From Enterococcus italicus DSM 15952 (GTDB lineage: Bacteria; Bacillota; Bacilli; Lactobacillales; Enterococcaceae), in contig NZ_GL622241.1 in NCBI RefSeq assembly GCF_000185365.1, positions 48,543 to 112,542 of the forward strand: a stretch of DNA of 64,000 bases, written 5' to 3'. Every line of letters starts with the position of its first letter. The first letter of the stretch is position 1. This document shows, piece after piece, positions 1 to 8,157 of the stretch. The translations under genes were made by a program, and so were the position numbers. The notes under the pieces are model-generated. The model saw only the letters and a list, made by a program, of their open reading frames with translations, was not told the origin of the DNA and ran no database searches.

Positions 1-37
1 CCAACTTTTTTCACTTCCAAAAAGTATGCTATTATTT

Positions 38-66
38 TTGCAATATTTTTTCCATAGTAATAAAAT
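38..66 (+). promoter_or_regulatory. promoter of the FMN reductase gene
   Basis: A -35 TTGCAA (38-43), a 17-base spacer and a -10 TAAAAT (61-66) precede the gene, followed by a strong AAAGGAGGAG ribosome-binding site at about 86-95. Read by eye only. Confidence 0.55.
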
Positions 67-102
67 ACATATAGATATAAAATTAAAGGAGGAGTTTTTG
101 TA

Positions 103-657
103 ATGACAAAGAAAATTGGCATCATCGTAGGTAGTTTAAGAAAAGATTCTTTAAACAAAAAAGTAGCAAAGTATTTTGCTAGTGCGTTACCTGAAGATTT
201 TGAACCAGTATTTGTTGAAATTGATGACTTACCTTTATACAATGAAGATTTAGACGTTGAAGGCGCTGTTCCTGAAGCTTGGACACGTTTTAGAGAAAAA
301 GTAGGTGGCGTTGATGGTGTCTATTTCTTTACTCCTGAATACAACCGTTCTGTTCCAGCTGCTTTAAAAAATGCGCTTGATGTTGGTTCACGTCCTTATG
401 GTCACAGCGTTTGGGATGGCAAGCCCGCTTTAGTCGTAAGTGTCTCTCCAGGTGCTATTAGTGGTTTTGGTGCAAATCACCACTTACGTCAATCACTTGT
501 GTTCTTAAATATGCCAACATTGCAACAACCAGAAGCATATATCGGCAATGCAGCAGCTTTATTTGATGCTAAGGATGCGTTAACAGAAAAAACAACCTCG
601 TTCTTCGATTTGATTACTTCAAAATACATTGAATTTTTCAAGAAATTAACTGATTAA
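103..657 (+). CDS. NADPH-dependent FMN reductase family flavoprotein
   Basis: A 184-residue flavodoxin-fold protein of the NADPH-dependent FMN reductase (chromate/azo-reductase-like) family. The N-terminal strand followed by GSLRKDSLNKKVA is the phosphate-binding loop for FMN, and TPEYNRSVPAALKNALD is the family's second signature. These enzymes are cytosolic and pass hydride from NAD(P)H through FMN to quinones, azo dyes or metal ions; the true substrate cannot be read from sequence. It starts at an ATG with a strong AAAGGAGGAG site, has its own promoter and is followed by a terminator, so it is monocistronic. Confidence 0.88.
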   Translation: MTKKIGIIVGSLRKDSLNKKVAKYFASALPEDFEPVFVEIDDLPLYNEDLDVEGAVPEAWTRFREKVGGVDGVYFFTPEYNRSVPAALKNALDVGSRPYGHSVWDGKPALVVSVSPGAISGFGANHHLRQSLVFLNMPTLQQPEAYIGNAAALFDAKDALTEKTTSFFDLITSKYIEFFKKLTD

Positions 658-669
658 AAATACCCACTA

Positions 670-701
670 CTGCATAGTCTTTTTAGGCTATGTAGTTTTT
701 T
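670..701 (+). terminator. terminator of the FMN reductase gene
   Basis: A ten-pair stem (670-679 with 686-695, two G-T pairs) with a six-base loop is followed by six T residues. Confidence 0.75.
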
Positions 702-703
702 AA

Positions 704-735
704 TAAAAAAAGTAGATGCCTAAGCATCTACTTTT
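704..735 (-). terminator. terminator of the csbD-like gene
   Basis: A perfect nine-pair stem AGTAGATGC / GCATCTACT (711-719, 724-732) with a four-base loop. On the minus strand it runs into a T tract, fitting termination of the gene ending at 753; it may also act on the plus strand. Confidence 0.75.
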
Positions 736-752
736 GGAAATGATTCGTCTAA

Positions 753-941
753 TTATTTTTTGTCTTTACGGTCGACAAATTCATTGACTTTTTTTGCTAC
801 ATCGTCAGCGAATTCTTCAACTTTTTCTTTGGCATCGCCAAAACCTTTTTTAACTTTGCCCTTTAATTCTTCGGAGTCATCACCAGTTACTTTACCTTTA
901 GCTTCAGTTACTTTACCTTCTACTTGATCTTTGTTCACCAT
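753..941 (-). CDS. CsbD-family small stress protein
   Basis: A 62-residue, highly charged, Lys/Glu/Asp-rich soluble protein. The repeating KGK and KVT pattern (EGKVTEAKGKVTGD near residues 8-21) is typical of the CsbD family, abundant small proteins induced under general stress in Firmicutes; their molecular role is unknown. The gene has its own promoter and terminator. The ATG at 941 is preceded by GAAAGGAG. Confidence 0.85.
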   Translation of the reverse strand: MVNKDQVEGKVTEAKGKVTGDDSEELKGKVKKGFGDAKEKVEEFADDVAKKVNEFVDRKDKK

Positions 942-971
942 CGTGCATTTCTCCTTTCAGTTTCTATATTT

Positions 972-1000
972 ATAGTATCATCATTCCCGATAGAGAACAA
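972..1000 (-). promoter_or_regulatory. candidate promoter of the csbD-like gene
   Basis: On the minus strand TTGTTC (995-1000), 17 bases and TACTAT (972-977). It looks like a housekeeping promoter rather than a sigma-B site. Confidence 0.45.
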
Positions 1001-1050
1001 ATAATACGAATAATTATGACGGAAAAGAGAGCGCGGTCAAATACTATCTA

Positions 1051-2469
1051 TTATTTGCGTTTCTTTTTCTTCTTTTTGTTTTTCTTGACCATCCGATTCA
1101 TCGCCATCTTACCTAATTTTCCTTTGATACCTGTCCCAAACATTTGATCCATTCCTGGGACATTAAAGTTTCCATTAGACATTTTTTGCATCATTGTTCT
1201 TGCTTCTTTAAATTGTTTAATCATGCGATTGACTTCTACGACATTATTTCCAGATCCAGCTGCAATTCGTCGTCGTCTACTAGGATTCAATAAATCAGGA
1301 TTTTCTCTCTCTTCTGGTGTCATCGAAAAGACAATGGCTTTTTTACGCGCAATATCTTTTGGATCCACTTTGAAATTATCCATTCCTGGAACTTGGCTCA
1401 TGCCTGGAATCATTTTCATCAAATCTTCTAATGGCCCCATACTCATCACTTGATCGAGCTGTTCAATGAAATCATTAAAGTCAAAGCTGTTTTCCTTCAT
1501 CTTTTTCGCAAGTTCTTCTGCTTTTTTCTCGTCGTAATCTTGCTGAGCCTTTTCAATCAACGTCAGCATGTCACCCATACCTAAAATACGACTAGCCATT
1601 CGGTCTGGATGGAAGATTTCTAAGTCAGTCAGCTTTTCACCAGTACCGGTAAACTTAATCGGTGCCCCTGTCACCGAGCGAATCGATAGCGCCGCCCCAC
1701 CACGAGTATCACCATCTAATTTAGTAATCACGACACCAGTAATTCCTAATTGTTGATTAAAACTATCAGCGACCGTCACGGCATCTTGTCCAGTCATCGC
1801 ATCGACCACGAGTAAAATTTCGTTTGGTTGTGCCAATTCTTTGATTTGTTTTAACTCTTCCATTAGTGCTTCATCGACATGAAGACGGCCGGCCGTGTCA
1901 ATTAATACATAATCATTTTTCTTTTCTGCTGCGACGGCTAATCCTTGACGGACAATCTCGACCGGACTTACAGTCGTACCCATATCAAAAACAGGGACAT
2001 CTAATTGTTGCCCTAAGACTTTTAATTGGTCAATTGCTGCTGGACGATAGACGTCACCTGCAATCATTAAGGGGCGCGCATTTTCAGTCTTCTTTAAGCG
2101 ATTGGCTAATTTTCCGGCAAATGTCGTTTTACCGGCCCCTTGTAACCCGACCATCATAATGATTGTAGGAATTTTGGGTGATTTTTCAATGCCGACCGTC
2201 TCTGACCCGAGTGTCGTTGTTAATTCTTCGTTAACAATTTTTACGATTTGTTGTGCCGGTGATAGGCTATCTAGGACCTCAGCACCAACTGCGCGTTCCC
2301 GTACATTTTTCGTAAATTCTTTTACCACTTGTAAGTTGACATCGGCTTCTAAAAGAGCTAGGCGAATTTCTCGCATCATTTCTTTTACGTCGGCTTCAGT
2401 AACTTTTCCTTTTTTTCGTAATTTGCTCATCGCTTGTTGCAAGCGCTCAGTTAAGCTTTCAAATGCCAT
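1051..2469 (-). CDS. ffh: signal recognition particle protein Ffh
   Basis: A 472-residue SRP54 GTPase. The N-terminal four-helix bundle is followed by the G domain with GLQGAGKTT (P loop), DTAGR and TKLDGD, and then a methionine-rich M domain (MSMGPLEDLMKMIPGMSQ, residues about 343-360) that binds 4.5S RNA and signal peptides. With FtsY it targets nascent membrane proteins to SecYEG. The tail is very lysine rich, as is usual. It lies 14 bases downstream of ylxM on the same strand, the standard Firmicutes pair. Confidence 0.98.
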   Translation of the reverse strand: MAFESLTERLQQAMSKLRKKGKVTEADVKEMMREIRLALLEADVNLQVVKEFTKNVRERAVGAEVLDSLSPAQQIVKIVNEELTTTLGSETVGIEKSPKIPTIIMMVGLQGAGKTTFAGKLANRLKKTENARPLMIAGDVYRPAAIDQLKVLGQQLDVPVFDMGTTVSPVEIVRQGLAVAAEKKNDYVLIDTAGRLHVDEALMEELKQIKELAQPNEILLVVDAMTGQDAVTVADSFNQQLGITGVVITKLDGDTRGGAALSIRSVTGAPIKFTGTGEKLTDLEIFHPDRMASRILGMGDMLTLIEKAQQDYDEKKAEELAKKMKENSFDFNDFIEQLDQVMSMGPLEDLMKMIPGMSQVPGMDNFKVDPKDIARKKAIVFSMTPEERENPDLLNPSRRRRIAAGSGNNVVEVNRMIKQFKEARTMMQKMSNGNFNVPGMDQMFGTGIKGKLGKMAMNRMVKKNKKKKKKRK

Positions 2470-2483
2470 GTTTGTTCCATCCT

Positions 2484-2828
2484 TTATTCATCAATTTCGG
2501 CTAATTTCACGACTAAGTCATGTGCGAGTGTATCATCTGGGTAGTTGGCGTGCAAATGTGTCTCCAACTTTTCAAGCAGCTGGCTACGTACGACATAATC
2601 TGAATACATATGTAATTTGCGTTCATAATCTTCAAGTATTTTCCCCGTGCGCTTAATATTGTCATAGACTGCTTGACGACTAACAGCAAACTCTTGTGCA
2701 ATCTCCCCTAAAGAAAAATCATCTGCATAATACATTTCCATATAGTTCATCTGCTTTTGTGTAAGAAGGGTGGAATAGAATTCAAAAAGTGCATTCATTC
2801 GATTGGTTTTTTCAATCTCCACAAACAA
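2484..2828 (-). CDS. ylxM: YlxM/p13 family DNA-binding protein
   Basis: A 114-residue UPF0122 (YlxM) protein. It contains a sigma-70 region 4-like helix-turn-helix: [20 protein letters not shown] at about residues 34-53. YlxM is co-transcribed with ffh in Gram-positive bacteria and has been reported to interact with the SRP in streptococci. The start at 2828 is preceded by GAGGAGG and gives the usual family length. Nothing unusual is seen. Confidence 0.93.
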   Translation of the reverse strand: MFVEIEKTNRMNALFEFYSTLLTQKQMNYMEMYYADDFSLGEIAQEFAVSRQAVYDNIKRTGKILEDYERKLHMYSDYVVRSQLLEKLETHLHANYPDDTLAHDLVVKLAEIDE

Positions 2829-2864
2829 TCCTCCTCTAAAATCTTTTCAATATATTCGTTTAAT

Positions 2865-2873
2865 AGTATACCA
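2865..2873 (-). promoter_or_regulatory. extended -10 promoter of ylxM-ffh
   Basis: On the minus strand TGG directly precedes TATACT (2865-2870), an extended -10 element. No good -35 was found. Confidence 0.5.
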
Positions 2874-2962
2874 TTTAACTGACTGGCAAACCACCTCTTC
2901 CTTTTATATCCACCTCCTCTTTTAGATCATTTGTATGATTTCCAATTTCTACAAACGATCAT

Positions 2963-2998
2963 TTGACAATAGTCCCTATTGTCAATTCATGATAGAAT
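2963..2998 (+). promoter_or_regulatory. phoP-phoR promoter with upstream inverted repeat
   Basis: An extended -10 (TGA then TAGAAT at 2993-2998) lies 34 bases before phoP. Just upstream is a perfect inverted repeat: TTGACAATAG at 2963-2972, three bases, CTATTGTCAA at 2976-2985. Its position suits an operator; the binding protein is unknown. Confidence 0.6.
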
Positions 2999-3032
2999 GA
3001 ACCTATGAAAAAAAGGAGCGGAAGTAGAACCC

Positions 3033-3740
3033 ATGAAAAAAATTCTTGTTGTCGACGATGAACCGTCGATTGTCACGTTATTAACCTTTAATTTAGAAAA
3101 AGAGGGCTATCAGGTAACTAGCGCAACAGATGGTCAAGAAGCGCTAGAAATTGCCTTGATGCAATCTTTTGATTTTATTTTATTAGATGTGATGCTACCT
3201 CATATGGACGGGATCGAAATTACCAAACGCTTGCGCCAAGAAAAGGTAAACATCCCTATCATTATTTTGACTGCCAAGGATGATCCAATCGATCGCATTC
3301 TCGGTCTAGAAATTGGTGCTGATGATTATTTAAGCAAGCCATTCAGTCCGAGAGAAGTCATTGCTCGAATCAAGGCTATCGCTCGTCGCATGTCTCAAAA
3401 TGAAGTCCAACCAATCGATGAAGAAAAAGAAGAACTCGTCAAAATTGGCTCGATTGAGGCCGACTTATCGAACTATCAAGTCAAAGTTAAAGGGGAGCAA
3501 ATTTTTCTGACGCCGAAAGAATTTGAATTATTGGTCTATTTTATGAAGCGCAAGGATCGCGTCATTGATCGGGATACTTTACTTGATCGTATTTGGCATT
3601 TTGATTTCGATGGGCAAAGTCGGATTGTGGATGTCCATATTAGTCACCTTCGCGAAAAGATTGAAGATGATCCCAAGCATCCACAATATTTACAAACCGT
3701 TAGAGGATTTGGCTATACCTTTAAGGAGCCTCATCGATGA
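3033..3740 (+). CDS. phoP: PhoP-type response regulator (OmpR/PhoB family)
   Basis: A 235-residue response regulator. The receiver domain (1-120) has the acidic pair D8-D9 and phospho-acceptor D52 in LLDVMLPHMDG. The C-terminal winged helix includes LTPKEFELLVYF and ends VRGFGYTF, as in OmpR/PhoB proteins. It overlaps the kinase gene by four bases (ATGA), so the two are translationally coupled. The neighbouring pstS and its PHO-box hexamers support assignment to the phosphate regulator (PhoP, also called PnpR); a WalR-type paralogue is the alternative. Confidence 0.9.
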   Translation: MKKILVVDDEPSIVTLLTFNLEKEGYQVTSATDGQEALEIALMQSFDFILLDVMLPHMDGIEITKRLRQEKVNIPIIILTAKDDPIDRILGLEIGADDYLSKPFSPREVIARIKAIARRMSQNEVQPIDEEKEELVKIGSIEADLSNYQVKVKGEQIFLTPKEFELLVYFMKRKDRVIDRDTLLDRIWHFDFDGQSRIVDVHISHLREKIEDDPKHPQYLQTVRGFGYTFKEPHR

Positions 3741-5467
3741 AACGTTTTTTCAAAAATTATGGTGCACTAACCGTCGTGTTTGTGCTTCTTTTTATAGCTA
3801 GCTGGCAATTGATTAGCCGCTTTTATAATCAACAAGTCACCAATCAACAAGTCACGTATTTACAACAAAAAGGCGCATTTTTGCTACGTGTCAGTAATAA
3901 TCAGTTAGCCACGCTTGAATCCTACCGAGATACTTACGTAGCGGATTCAGATGAACGGATCACCCTTTTGGATCCTTCAGGCCAAATTTTAATGGACAGT
4001 ACTGATTCGTCGCTCCAAGGATCGCGAGCGAATCGAGCTGAGATAAAAGCCGTTATGAGCGGCAATCAAATCGGTCAAGCCACACGGTGGAGCACCACTT
4101 TACATAAGCAGTTGCTCTACGTCGCGTTACCTATTAAACAGAATAACAAAATCATCGGGTTCATCCGACTAGCAGAGCCTGCCGATGATTTTTTGAAAAA
4201 ATCTGCAAGCATTAAGCAATCCATCTTGATGATTTATTTCCTTTTTTCATTCATGGTCTATTTTCTAGCTTTGCGAATACTAACCAAACGGAACCGACCA
4301 GTGGAGACCGTCTTACCTATTCTAAAAAAAATGATTAAGGGCAATGCTGATGGCGAATTGTTTGAACCTACTAAGCCTAATGAACAAGAAGAAGAATTAC
4401 TTGCAGTCGTGTCGACCTTAAATGAACAGCTAAATCAAACTTACCTTGCTTATGAATCAAGTGAAAAGCAACTAGCGACTTTATTTAATGAATTAAAAAT
4501 TGGTATCTTCATACTCGATTCCGATGGTCAATTAAAATCAATGAATGTTTCCATGCAAAAAAATCTTGGTATCGCACCGATTGAAGCTTGGAATGTCCCT
4601 TTTGCTTCTGTCATTACCGATACACACCTGATCCAATTAATCTATCATGTCAGCGAACGGGTCCCATTTGTCAATCAAGAGATTAAAATTAACGCTACTA
4701 AAAAAATATTAGATATAACGCTCCGTTACTTCAAAGAGGACCATCAAGTATTAGTCATCGCTTATGATTTGACCAAAATTCGGCAATTAGAAAAAATGCA
4801 TCGTGATTTTGTTGGCAATGTAACGCATGAGTTAAAAACACCCGTCACCTCTTTAATTGGTTTCACAGAGACACTCTTAGATGGCGCTAAAGATGATCCA
4901 AAGACGCTTACTGACTTTTTGACCATCATGCAAAAAGATGCTTATCGGCTAGAAGAATTAATTCAACAAGTCATTCAACTATCCAAAAGTGCCGATCGCT
5001 ATGATTATGAATTAAAAAATATCCCGCTTTTTCCTTTTATTCAACATATTATCGAAAGCTACCATACGCTTGCCGAGGAAAAAAAGATTCAGTTTCAAAT
5101 TCATGGCAACCCAGATTATCTTTTCTTTACAAAGCAAGAACTCTTGCAGGCCATTTTAAAAAATTTAATTGAAAATGCTCTATACTATTCTCGAGATGCG
5201 ACGACTATCCAAATTCTTTTCAGTCAGGTGAATCAAGAATTAACCATTCAAGTAAAAGATCAAGGAGTCGGTATCGATGAAGAAGACCAGAAGCGCATTT
5301 TTGAACGCTTTTATCGTGCCGATAAAGCCCGTACCCGGAACTCAGGAGGCTCAGGTCTTGGTTTAGCCATTGTCAAAGAATACGTAGAAGCACTTAATGG
5401 AACAATTGAACTTCAAAGCTATCCCGGAATTGGAACAACATTTATTATCCATTTCCCATTAACTTAA
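3737..5467 (+). CDS. phoR: PhoR-type membrane sensor histidine kinase
   Basis: A 576-residue sensor kinase. A first membrane span (about 8-28) is followed by an extracytoplasmic sensor region, a second span near 160-180, a PAS-like segment (about 245-350), the H box with HELKTP and catalytic His364, an N box (LIENALYYS) and G boxes (DQGVGI, GGSGLGLAI). It autophosphorylates and passes phosphate to the partner regulator. The length and layout fit PhoR/PnpS. It ends at a strong hairpin shared with pstS. Confidence 0.88.
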   Translation: MKRFFKNYGALTVVFVLLFIASWQLISRFYNQQVTNQQVTYLQQKGAFLLRVSNNQLATLESYRDTYVADSDERITLLDPSGQILMDSTDSSLQGSRANRAEIKAVMSGNQIGQATRWSTTLHKQLLYVALPIKQNNKIIGFIRLAEPADDFLKKSASIKQSILMIYFLFSFMVYFLALRILTKRNRPVETVLPILKKMIKGNADGELFEPTKPNEQEEELLAVVSTLNEQLNQTYLAYESSEKQLATLFNELKIGIFILDSDGQLKSMNVSMQKNLGIAPIEAWNVPFASVITDTHLIQLIYHVSERVPFVNQEIKINATKKILDITLRYFKEDHQVLVIAYDLTKIRQLEKMHRDFVGNVTHELKTPVTSLIGFTETLLDGAKDDPKTLTDFLTIMQKDAYRLEELIQQVIQLSKSADRYDYELKNIPLFPFIQHIIESYHTLAEEKKIQFQIHGNPDYLFFTKQELLQAILKNLIENALYYSRDATTIQILFSQVNQELTIQVKDQGVGIDEEDQKRIFERFYRADKARTRNSGGSGLGLAIVKEYVEALNGTIELQSYPGIGTTFIIHFPLT

Positions 5468-5474
5468 ACACCCG

Positions 5475-5524
5475 CAAAAAATGACCCCCAACTCTTAGAC
5501 TAAGAAGCTAAGAGTTGGGGGTCA
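5475..5524 (-). terminator. bidirectional terminator between phoR and pstS
   Basis: A perfect 17-pair stem (5482-5498 with 5508-5524) contains a run of G-C pairs around CCCCC. On the minus strand it is followed by ATTTTTTG, suiting pstS; as the genes converge it probably serves both. Confidence 0.85.
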
Positions 5525-5545
5525 AATTATGAATTCATTTGTTTT

Positions 5546-6433
5546 TTATTTTACATCTGTAACAGTGCCGTCAGCAGAACGTTCCACTTTCATTGATGTA
5601 ATTGGTAAGTAACCTAATTCCTTCACTGCACCATTTTGAACTTCATCGCTAGTCATATAATCTAAGAATTTCTTCACGCCAGCATCTGGTTCACCTTTTG
5701 TATACATATGTTCATATGACCAAACTTTCCAGTCATTTGTTTCAATGTTTTCAGCAGTTGGTTCTACGCCATCAATTGATAGTTCTTGTAAAGAGTCATC
5801 AATATAAGATAAAGCTAGGTAGCTAATTGCTCCTGCTGTTTCAGAAACGATTTTCTTCACTGTTCCTGAAGAATCTTGTTCTTGACTTTGGATTGGTTCA
5901 GCGCCATCCAGTGCCCATTTTTCAAATGTCGCACGTGTACCACTTCCTGATGCACGGTTGATGACTGTGATTGCTTCGTCTTTTCCACCAACTTCGCTCC
6001 AGTTTGTGATTTTACCAGTGAAGATATCAATTAATTGATCTTTTGTCACATTTGACACACCAGCATCTTTATTAACTACTGGCGCCATACCCACTACTGC
6101 AACTTTATGGTCAACCAAGGCACTTGCATCGACGCCATCTTTTTCTTCAGCAAAAACATCAGAGTTACCAATCGTTACTGCGCCACTCGCTACTTGACTC
6201 AGACCCGTACCAGACCCTCCGCCTTGAATGGTGATATCGTAATTTGAATTTGCTGCTGAAAAGCTTTCTTGGGCAGCCTCTACTAATGGTTGTAATGCTG
6301 TCGAACCTACTGCTACAATTTTGACTGATTCAGTTGAAGCACTTGAGCTGCTACTTGAGTCACTGCTGGAATTACTTCCACATCCCGCTAATAAAATACC
6401 TGCTAATAATAGGACGGAACCTAGTTTTTTCAT
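5546..6433 (-). CDS. pstS: phosphate ABC transporter substrate-binding lipoprotein PstS
   Basis: A 295-residue PstS-like protein. A lipoprotein signal peptide ends in LLAGC with lipidated Cys18, then a Ser-rich linker. [15 protein letters not shown] and NRASGSGTR are the phosphate-binding segments of the PstS fold. It binds inorganic phosphate outside the membrane for PstCAB. No pstC, pstA, pstB or phoU lies beside it, since phoR converges downstream. Four PHO-like hexamers upstream indicate control by the adjacent PhoP. Confidence 0.93.
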   Translation of the reverse strand: MKKLGSVLLLAGILLAGCGSNSSSDSSSSSSASTESVKIVAVGSTALQPLVEAAQESFSAANSNYDITIQGGGSGTGLSQVASGAVTIGNSDVFAEEKDGVDASALVDHKVAVVGMAPVVNKDAGVSNVTKDQLIDIFTGKITNWSEVGGKDEAITVINRASGSGTRATFEKWALDGAEPIQSQEQDSSGTVKKIVSETAGAISYLALSYIDDSLQELSIDGVEPTAENIETNDWKVWSYEHMYTKGEPDAGVKKFLDYMTSDEVQNGAVKELGYLPITSMKVERSADGTVTDVK

Positions 6434-6465
6434 TTGTTACTCTCCTCTCTCTTTCTAACAACCAT

Positions 6466-6474
6466 AGTCTAACA
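6466..6474 (-). promoter_or_regulatory. extended -10 promoter of pstS
   Basis: On the minus strand TGT directly precedes TAGACT (6466-6471). There is no clear -35, as usual for activator-dependent phosphate promoters. Confidence 0.5.
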
Positions 6475-6480
6475 AGGTGA

Positions 6481-6540
6481 TGTAAAAAGAGAATGGATTT
6501 TATGTAAAGAATGATGCGTCTTCTGTTAAGTATCTGTAAA
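6481..6540 (-). promoter_or_regulatory. PHO-box array upstream of pstS
   Basis: Four hexamers on the minus strand: TTTACA (6535-6540), TTAACA (6524-6529), TTTACA (6503-6508) and TTTACA (6481-6486). Start-to-start offsets are 11, 21 and 22 bases, so all sit on about the same helix face. PhoP/PhoB regulators bind TT(A/T)ACA-type repeats with 11-base periodicity (established). The array ends just upstream of the extended -10. Confidence 0.72.
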
Positions 6541-6557
6541 TAGTATGCAATGCAACT

Positions 6558-6816
6558 ATTAAGGTCGTGACAAATGCGCTTAGATCTGAGCAATAAGTCA
6601 GAAATGACAAAATTTTCTTTTCGAATTTTGAGAATTTTTGACTTATTGCCGAGGATCTGCTTTTGGTACACCGTTTATTAAGGTCGTGACAAAAGCGCCT
6701 AGATCTGAGCAATAAGTGCAGAAATGACAAAATTTGCTTTTCAAATTTTGAGAATTTTTGACTTATTGCCGAAGATCTGCTTTTGGTACACCGTTTATTA
6801 AGGTCGTGACAAATGC
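6558..6816. repeat. tandem hairpin repeat, two full units plus a 20-base stub
   Basis: The units are 6558-6676 (119 bases) and 6677-6796 (120 bases), differing by five substitutions and one indel; a third copy keeps only the first 20 bases (6797-6816). Each unit can fold on itself: outer arms GGTCGTGACAAA.GC and GCTTTTGGTACACC, then AGATC(T), then GCAATAAGT and ACTTATTGC around an AT-rich centre. It occupies much of the gene-free stretch 6434-6931; no open frame in it looks coding. A diverged copy lies at 13081-13169. Confidence 0.85.
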
Positions 6817-6859
6817 TTCGATTTTGATAAAACGACGAGACAGAATGAGCTACTATGAC

Positions 6860-6890
6860 AAAAACCAGAAGTCTAAGAAACGACTTCTGG
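6860..6890 (-). terminator. terminator of the aminotransferase gene
   Basis: A perfect nine-pair stem CCAGAAGTC / GACTTCTGG (6865-6873, 6882-6890), followed on the minus strand by TTTTTG. Confidence 0.8.
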
Positions 6891-6931
6891 TCTTTTGCTT
6901 GGATCTGAACAAGTCTATCTCAGCTTCCCAA

Positions 6932-8098
6932 TTATTCCTTCATATAACTTTCTAGACGATTCATCGCTTCTTTTAATTGTTCTAGACTTGCCGCATAACT
7001 AATACGGACATATCCTTCTCCTTCTGGTCCAAAGGCAACGCCAGGAATAATCGCTAGTTTGGATTTTTGAGCTAAATCAACACAAAAGGCCATTGAATCT
7101 TGTTGATAACCAGCTGGTATTTTTGCAAAAATGTAAAAAGCACCTGACGGCTTGGCAACTTCAAAACCAAATGAAGTCATCTTATCATAAACAAAGTTGC
7201 GACGGGCTAAATACTCTTCCTTCATTACATCTGCATCATTAATTCCTTGAACCAATGCTTGCAAAGCTGCTTTTTGTGAAACAGTTGTTGCTGCTGTCAC
7301 TAAATATTGATGCGTCTTAATAATTTCTTTCGCTAATTCTTCTGGTGCGAAAATAAATCCTATGCGCCAACCTGTCATGGCATGTGATTTTGATAAGCCA
7401 TTAATGACAATTGTTTGCTCTCTTAAGTGACGTGCCAATGTTTCATGCGGTGCATCATAACTCAATTCACTATAGATTTCATCACTAATAACGAACACAT
7501 CGTATTTTTTTAGTACTTCGGCAATCGCGGCTAATTCTTTTTCGTCATACGTCACACCAGTAGGATTACTAGGGAAATTCAATACCACTGCTTTCACTTT
7601 TTTTCCACGTGCTTGTAACTCTTTATCTAATGCTGCTGGATCCAAGACAAATCCGGTCTCTCTTGTATCGATATAGACTGGCGTCGCTCCCGCTAGCGTA
7701 ATAATTGGCTCATATCCTGGATAGATAGGTGCTGGTAATATCACTTCATCACCAGGGGATAGGACACTGAGTAAGGTTGCTGAGATTGCTTCAGTCGCAC
7801 CTACTGTGACCATAATCTCTGATTGCCAGTTATACGAAACGCCATACTTTTGCTTAAAGAAGGCTGCCGCTGCTTCTCGAACATCTGCTAACCCTGCCAT
7901 GCCAGAATAATGCGTATAGTTTTCTTCAATTGCACGGATCCCGGCTTGTTTGACATGCTCTGGTGTATCAAAATCTGGTTCACCTAATGTCAACTTTAAC
8001 ATATCTGGTATTGAAGATACTTGCTCATCAAATTGTCTAATTAAAGAGACTGCGATTTTACTTAATTGGGGATTAAACCGATTTGTTAATTGACTCAA
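6932..8098 (-). CDS. class I/II pyridoxal-phosphate aminotransferase
   Basis: A fold-type I aminotransferase of about 388 residues. The N-terminal region has LGEPDFDTPEHV; NFPSNPTG is the substrate-carboxylate segment; SKSHAMTGWRIGF holds the Schiff-base lysine. It resembles the PatA/AraT group acting on aromatic or other amino acids; the substrate is not fixed by sequence. I chose TTG at 8098 because GGAG lies eight bases before it; a GTG at 8107 overlaps that site. It has an extended -10 (TGC then TAGTAT, 8121-8126) and a terminator. Confidence 0.88.
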   Translation of the reverse strand: MSQLTNRFNPQLSKIAVSLIRQFDEQVSSIPDMLKLTLGEPDFDTPEHVKQAGIRAIEENYTHYSGMAGLADVREAAAAFFKQKYGVSYNWQSEIMVTVGATEAISATLLSVLSPGDEVILPAPIYPGYEPIITLAGATPVYIDTRETGFVLDPAALDKELQARGKKVKAVVLNFPSNPTGVTYDEKELAAIAEVLKKYDVFVISDEIYSELSYDAPHETLARHLREQTIVINGLSKSHAMTGWRIGFIFAPEELAKEIIKTHQYLVTAATTVSQKAALQALVQGINDADVMKEEYLARRNFVYDKMTSFGFEVAKPSGAFYIFAKIPAGYQQDSMAFCVDLAQKSKLAIIPGVAFGPEGEGYVRISYAASLEQLKEAMNRLESYMKE

Positions 8099-8157
8099 TA
8101 TGCTCACTCCTTTTTTTTACATACTAGCACATTTTGCTATATTAGGAACGCTTTTTT

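Noticed and set aside
2102..2656. 184-codon frame antisense to ffh and ylxM
   Set aside because: It is a shadow of two strongly conserved genes with no ribosome site of its own.
6558..6816. CRISPR array
   Set aside because: The repeat unit is about 120 bases with no spacers, only two full copies, and no cas genes are present.
6372..6955. Short frames across the repeat region
   Set aside because: They run through hairpin units and PHO boxes, change between repeat copies, and lack ribosome sites and recognisable sequence.
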